64,000 nt of DNA from Burkholderiales bacterium UBA2459. GTDB lineage: Bacteria > Pseudomonadota > Gammaproteobacteria > Burkholderiales > Burkholderiaceae_E. Within the stretch, counting starts at the first letter, position 1. Each line of letters starts with the position of its first letter. The stretch is taken from positions 3,954-67,953 of the forward strand of contig DDPV01000046.1 in NCBI GenBank assembly GCA_002342365.1, written 5' to 3'. Positions 62,013-64,000 of this stretch are shown piece after piece. A program made the translations under genes and the position numbers. The notes beneath the pieces are model-generated. The model did no database searches. It saw nothing but the letters and a program-made list of their open reading frames with translations, and was not told the DNA's origin.

Positions 62013-62730
62013 CACAGAAACAACCGGCTTGAGTGTGAGCGACGGCCATCGCATTATCGAATTGGCCTGTGTTGAGCTGATCAATCGACAGGCTAGCGGC
62101 AGGCAGTGGCACCACTACTTCGACCCCGAGCGCGATATCGATGAGGGCGCGCAGGCTGTGCATGGTCTAAGCCGTGAAAGGCTCAAGGGCGAGCCCAAGT
62201 TCGCCGAACTTGCCGCAGATTTTCTCGATTTTGTCGGCGATGCTGAAGTGTTGATTCACAACGCGGCCTTCGATCTCGGCTTTCTTAAGGCTGAATTGTC
62301 TCGAACGGGTTTGCCCGGCCTGGGTGAGCAGTGCCCAATCACCGACACGCTGGCCTTGGCTCGCGCCCTGCATCCCGGCAAGCGTAATTCGCTTGATGCC
62401 TTGTGCGAGCGCTACGGCATCTCCAAGGCGCATCGAAGTTTGCATGGGGCTTTGCTCGATGCGCGTTTGTTGGCCGATGTCTACCTCGCCATGACGCGCG
62501 GGCAGGAGTCGCTTGAAATCGGGCTGAGCCGTGACGGGCAAACCATAGCGGGCTCGGGCGAGGAGGGGCAATGGCCGATCCGAAACCTGAGACAGATTAA
62601 GCTCAGTTCATTTCAGCAAAAGGCGCATGAGGCTTATCATGCGGCGATGGAACGGGAGGCGCGTGGTCCGAGCTTGTGGCGTCGTTTGCAACAGTCTCAG
62701 CCAACGCAGGAGTTAGAGCAAGCATCATGA
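61993..62730 (+). CDS. dnaQ: DNA polymerase III epsilon subunit (3'-5' exonuclease)
   Basis: Proofreading subunit of the replicative polymerase. 245 residues from ATG 61993, preceded by GGAGG 5 bases away. DEDDh residues: D7 and E9 in VVLDTETTGL, Asp in IHNAAFDLGFLKAE, and His plus Asp in HRSLHGALLDARLLADVY. A longer TTG start at 61981 is possible. Its start overlaps the RND pump end by 20 bases, and its stop overlaps the DUF2863 start by 4 bases, so it is now tied to the efflux genes for expression. Confidence 0.95.
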   Translation: MRQVVLDTETTGLSVSDGHRIIELACVELINRQASGRQWHHYFDPERDIDEGAQAVHGLSRERLKGEPKFAELAADFLDFVGDAEVLIHNAAFDLGFLKAELSRTGLPGLGEQCPITDTLALARALHPGKRNSLDALCERYGISKAHRSLHGALLDARLLADVYLAMTRGQESLEIGLSRDGQTIAGSGEEGQWPIRNLRQIKLSSFQQKAHEAYHAAMEREARGPSLWRRLQQSQPTQELEQAS

Positions 62731-63932
62731 AAGAAGCACGTATGTCGCGTAGTGGACGCGAGCGCAAGGCTCAGTTGTCGCCGGATGCAGAAAGGCTTGT
62801 TGCCTCGGCCCTGGGCCTGGCCAACTCAGGCAGCCGCTTAGAGGACGCCTATTGGCAGCAAATGCTTGCCAAGCGACTCGAACATTTGCTCGATACCAAC
62901 CATCCGCAAGCCATCTACGATGCGCTTGACCGAACCCATCTCACCGATCTTGAAGCCTACGGTGCTTTGATCGAGATGGTTGAACACTGCGCTGAAACCG
63001 TGATCGTGGAGTACGAGGGTCAACCTTGGCAGTGTCTTTTGGTCTCCGCCCCGCTAGTGGCCTGGACCCGCTTTGGCATCACTTCCGGACGTTTGCCGGC
63101 GGCGCACGCCACGGCGCTGGGGGCCCACTGGCAGGCACACTGCCTGGCCAATCCGGTTCGCTTTTGCATGGTGCCATGGCTTTACTCAATCGATCAGCTG
63201 CCGCGTGACTTTTCCGAGTTGCGCAAACTCACCCGTCGTCTCGGCACGGCAGCCTTAAAGGGGCAGGATCCGCGGCTTGATTTTTCAGCGTTTCCGGAAA
63301 CCGCTGAGATGTTGGCCGATTCCCGCTTTATCTTGGCTGGGGTGGCTGCACCGCTAGGTCAGCCCCTGTTGCGTTGGCAGGATCTTGAAGCAGACGACCA
63401 TGCAACCCGCGTGCAATGTCTCGAACAATGGGTGGCACAGGGCAGGCCCAATCTCGAACCGGTGATGGTGGGTTGCGGCTTTGAGTGCTTGCTTCCGGAC
63501 GCGTTTCATATCAATTTACGCGAATCAGACCGTCGGGTTAGACCTTATGCCTTGCGTGCTGCAGTGCATTACCTGACCCACGCCTTATCGATTGAAGCTA
63601 AACAATTGCGCGCCAACATCGCAGCCTTCGGACAGGACCGCCTGGACGAGTATCGGGTTGGCCTTAGTTTTGATTCGGACGAGGAAGTCTCCCAGGGCGT
63701 CGTCTGGCCGATGCTCGGTGCGGAGTCAGAAGGCGATGACCCAAGCCCGCTCGATCAGATCAGGCAGCATTTGCGAGAACTTGGGGTGAACGATATCCGG
63801 GTTCATGCAGGTTGCAGTGAACCTGAGTTTTGCGACGACTGCGGCTCACCGCTTTACCCCAACAGCGAAGGCGAAGTGGTCCACGCCGAGATGCCCGAAG
63901 ACTCTGAGCCCAACCCCGGTCATTTTCACTAA
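62727..63932 (+). CDS. DUF2863 family protein
   Basis: Conserved Burkholderiales protein of unknown function, 401 residues from ATG 62727. The start overlaps the dnaQ stop (ATGA). No signal peptide, membrane segment or catalytic motif is visible. The C-terminus has a small CDDCGSP motif with an acidic tail (FCDDCGSPLYPNSEGE), which may bind metal. The translational coupling to dnaQ suggests it is co-expressed; whether it acts with DNA polymerase is open. Confidence 0.8.
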   Translation: MKEARMSRSGRERKAQLSPDAERLVASALGLANSGSRLEDAYWQQMLAKRLEHLLDTNHPQAIYDALDRTHLTDLEAYGALIEMVEHCAETVIVEYEGQPWQCLLVSAPLVAWTRFGITSGRLPAAHATALGAHWQAHCLANPVRFCMVPWLYSIDQLPRDFSELRKLTRRLGTAALKGQDPRLDFSAFPETAEMLADSRFILAGVAAPLGQPLLRWQDLEADDHATRVQCLEQWVAQGRPNLEPVMVGCGFECLLPDAFHINLRESDRRVRPYALRAAVHYLTHALSIEAKQLRANIAAFGQDRLDEYRVGLSFDSDEEVSQGVVWPMLGAESEGDDPSPLDQIRQHLRELGVNDIRVHAGCSEPEFCDDCGSPLYPNSEGEVVHAEMPEDSEPNPGHFH

Positions 63933-63973
63933 GCGGCGCGACCCGCCCACTCTCACTGAGCGGCGCGATCCGC
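63925..63973. repeat. Two 22-bp direct repeats at the end of the DUF2863 gene
   Basis: TTCACTAAGCGGCGCGACCCGC at 63925 and a near copy starting CTCACTGAGCGGCGCGATCCGC at 63952 (27-base spacing, 3 mismatches). The first copy contains the stop codon. Confidence 0.6.
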
Positions 63974-64000
63974 GAGCTTACGGGCGATAAGTCAGGCTAC

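Noticed and set aside
1..64000. Insertion sequences, prophage genes or tRNAs
   Set aside because: No transposase, integrase or tRNA-like cloverleaf was seen in any intergenic gap; gaps are short and mostly promoter-sized.

Overview
The window reads as a gene-dense chromosomal segment of a betaproteobacterium, most likely order Burkholderiales. The reasons are a tripartite tricarboxylate transporter (tctC-tctB-tctA), the zapA/6S RNA locus, a fur gene divergent from bamE, the recN-nadK-hrcA-hemH-grpE-dnaK-dnaJ order, the gloB-methyltransferase-rnhA...dnaQ order, and a DUF2863 protein. GC content looks moderately high by eye. I saw no insertion sequence, tRNA, rRNA, CRISPR array or phage gene. 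Names rest on motif recognition and synteny; no database search was run.

Layout. 0-6 kb (minus strand): tctC-tctB-tctA, formate-tetrahydrofolate ligase (fhs) and a TauE/SafE-type permease. 6-7.3 kb (minus): 6S RNA, zapA and a coiled-coil gene with 42-bp tandem repeats. 7.4-11.7 kb: a DsbD-type disulfide reductase (plus), tail-to-tail with galU-exbB-exbD (minus). 11.7-13.7 kb: bamE-dapB (minus) and fur (plus). 13.7-16.9 kb (plus): a tightly overlapping operon of circularly permuted ATP-grasp, alpha-E protein and Anbu proteasome-like peptidase. 16.9-25.9 kb: recN-nadK (minus), then hrcA, hemH, grpE, dnaK, dnaJ (plus), with a good sigma-32-like promoter before grpE. 26-30 kb: an acyl-CoA hydratase-like and a crotonase-like gene (minus), hemL (plus), fabI (minus).

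30.2-42.3 kb (plus): eight genes forming two complete family-5 peptide ABC importers head to tail (binding protein, two permeases, fused double ATPase, twice), almost all joined by 4-base start/stop overlaps, then a convergent TetR-type regulator. 43.3-48.3 kb (plus): a TonB-dependent receptor and a secreted S9 prolyl-oligopeptidase-family peptidase. 48.3-55.4 kb (minus): mltD-like LysM transglycosylase, tonB, exbB, exbD, exbD, TPR protein, methyltransferase. 55.4-64 kb: gloB (minus), then methyltransferase, rnhA, an RND efflux adaptor and pump, dnaQ and a DUF2863 gene (plus).

Working together (inference): the 30-55 kb block could be one peptide-scavenging region. The TonB receptor would be energised by the nearby TonB-ExbB-ExbD-ExbD-TPR system, the S9 peptidase would cut substrates outside the cytoplasm, and the paired ABC importers would take up the products. 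The other likely undescribed or incompletely understood system is the Anbu operon, which here lacks the transglutaminase gene often found with it.
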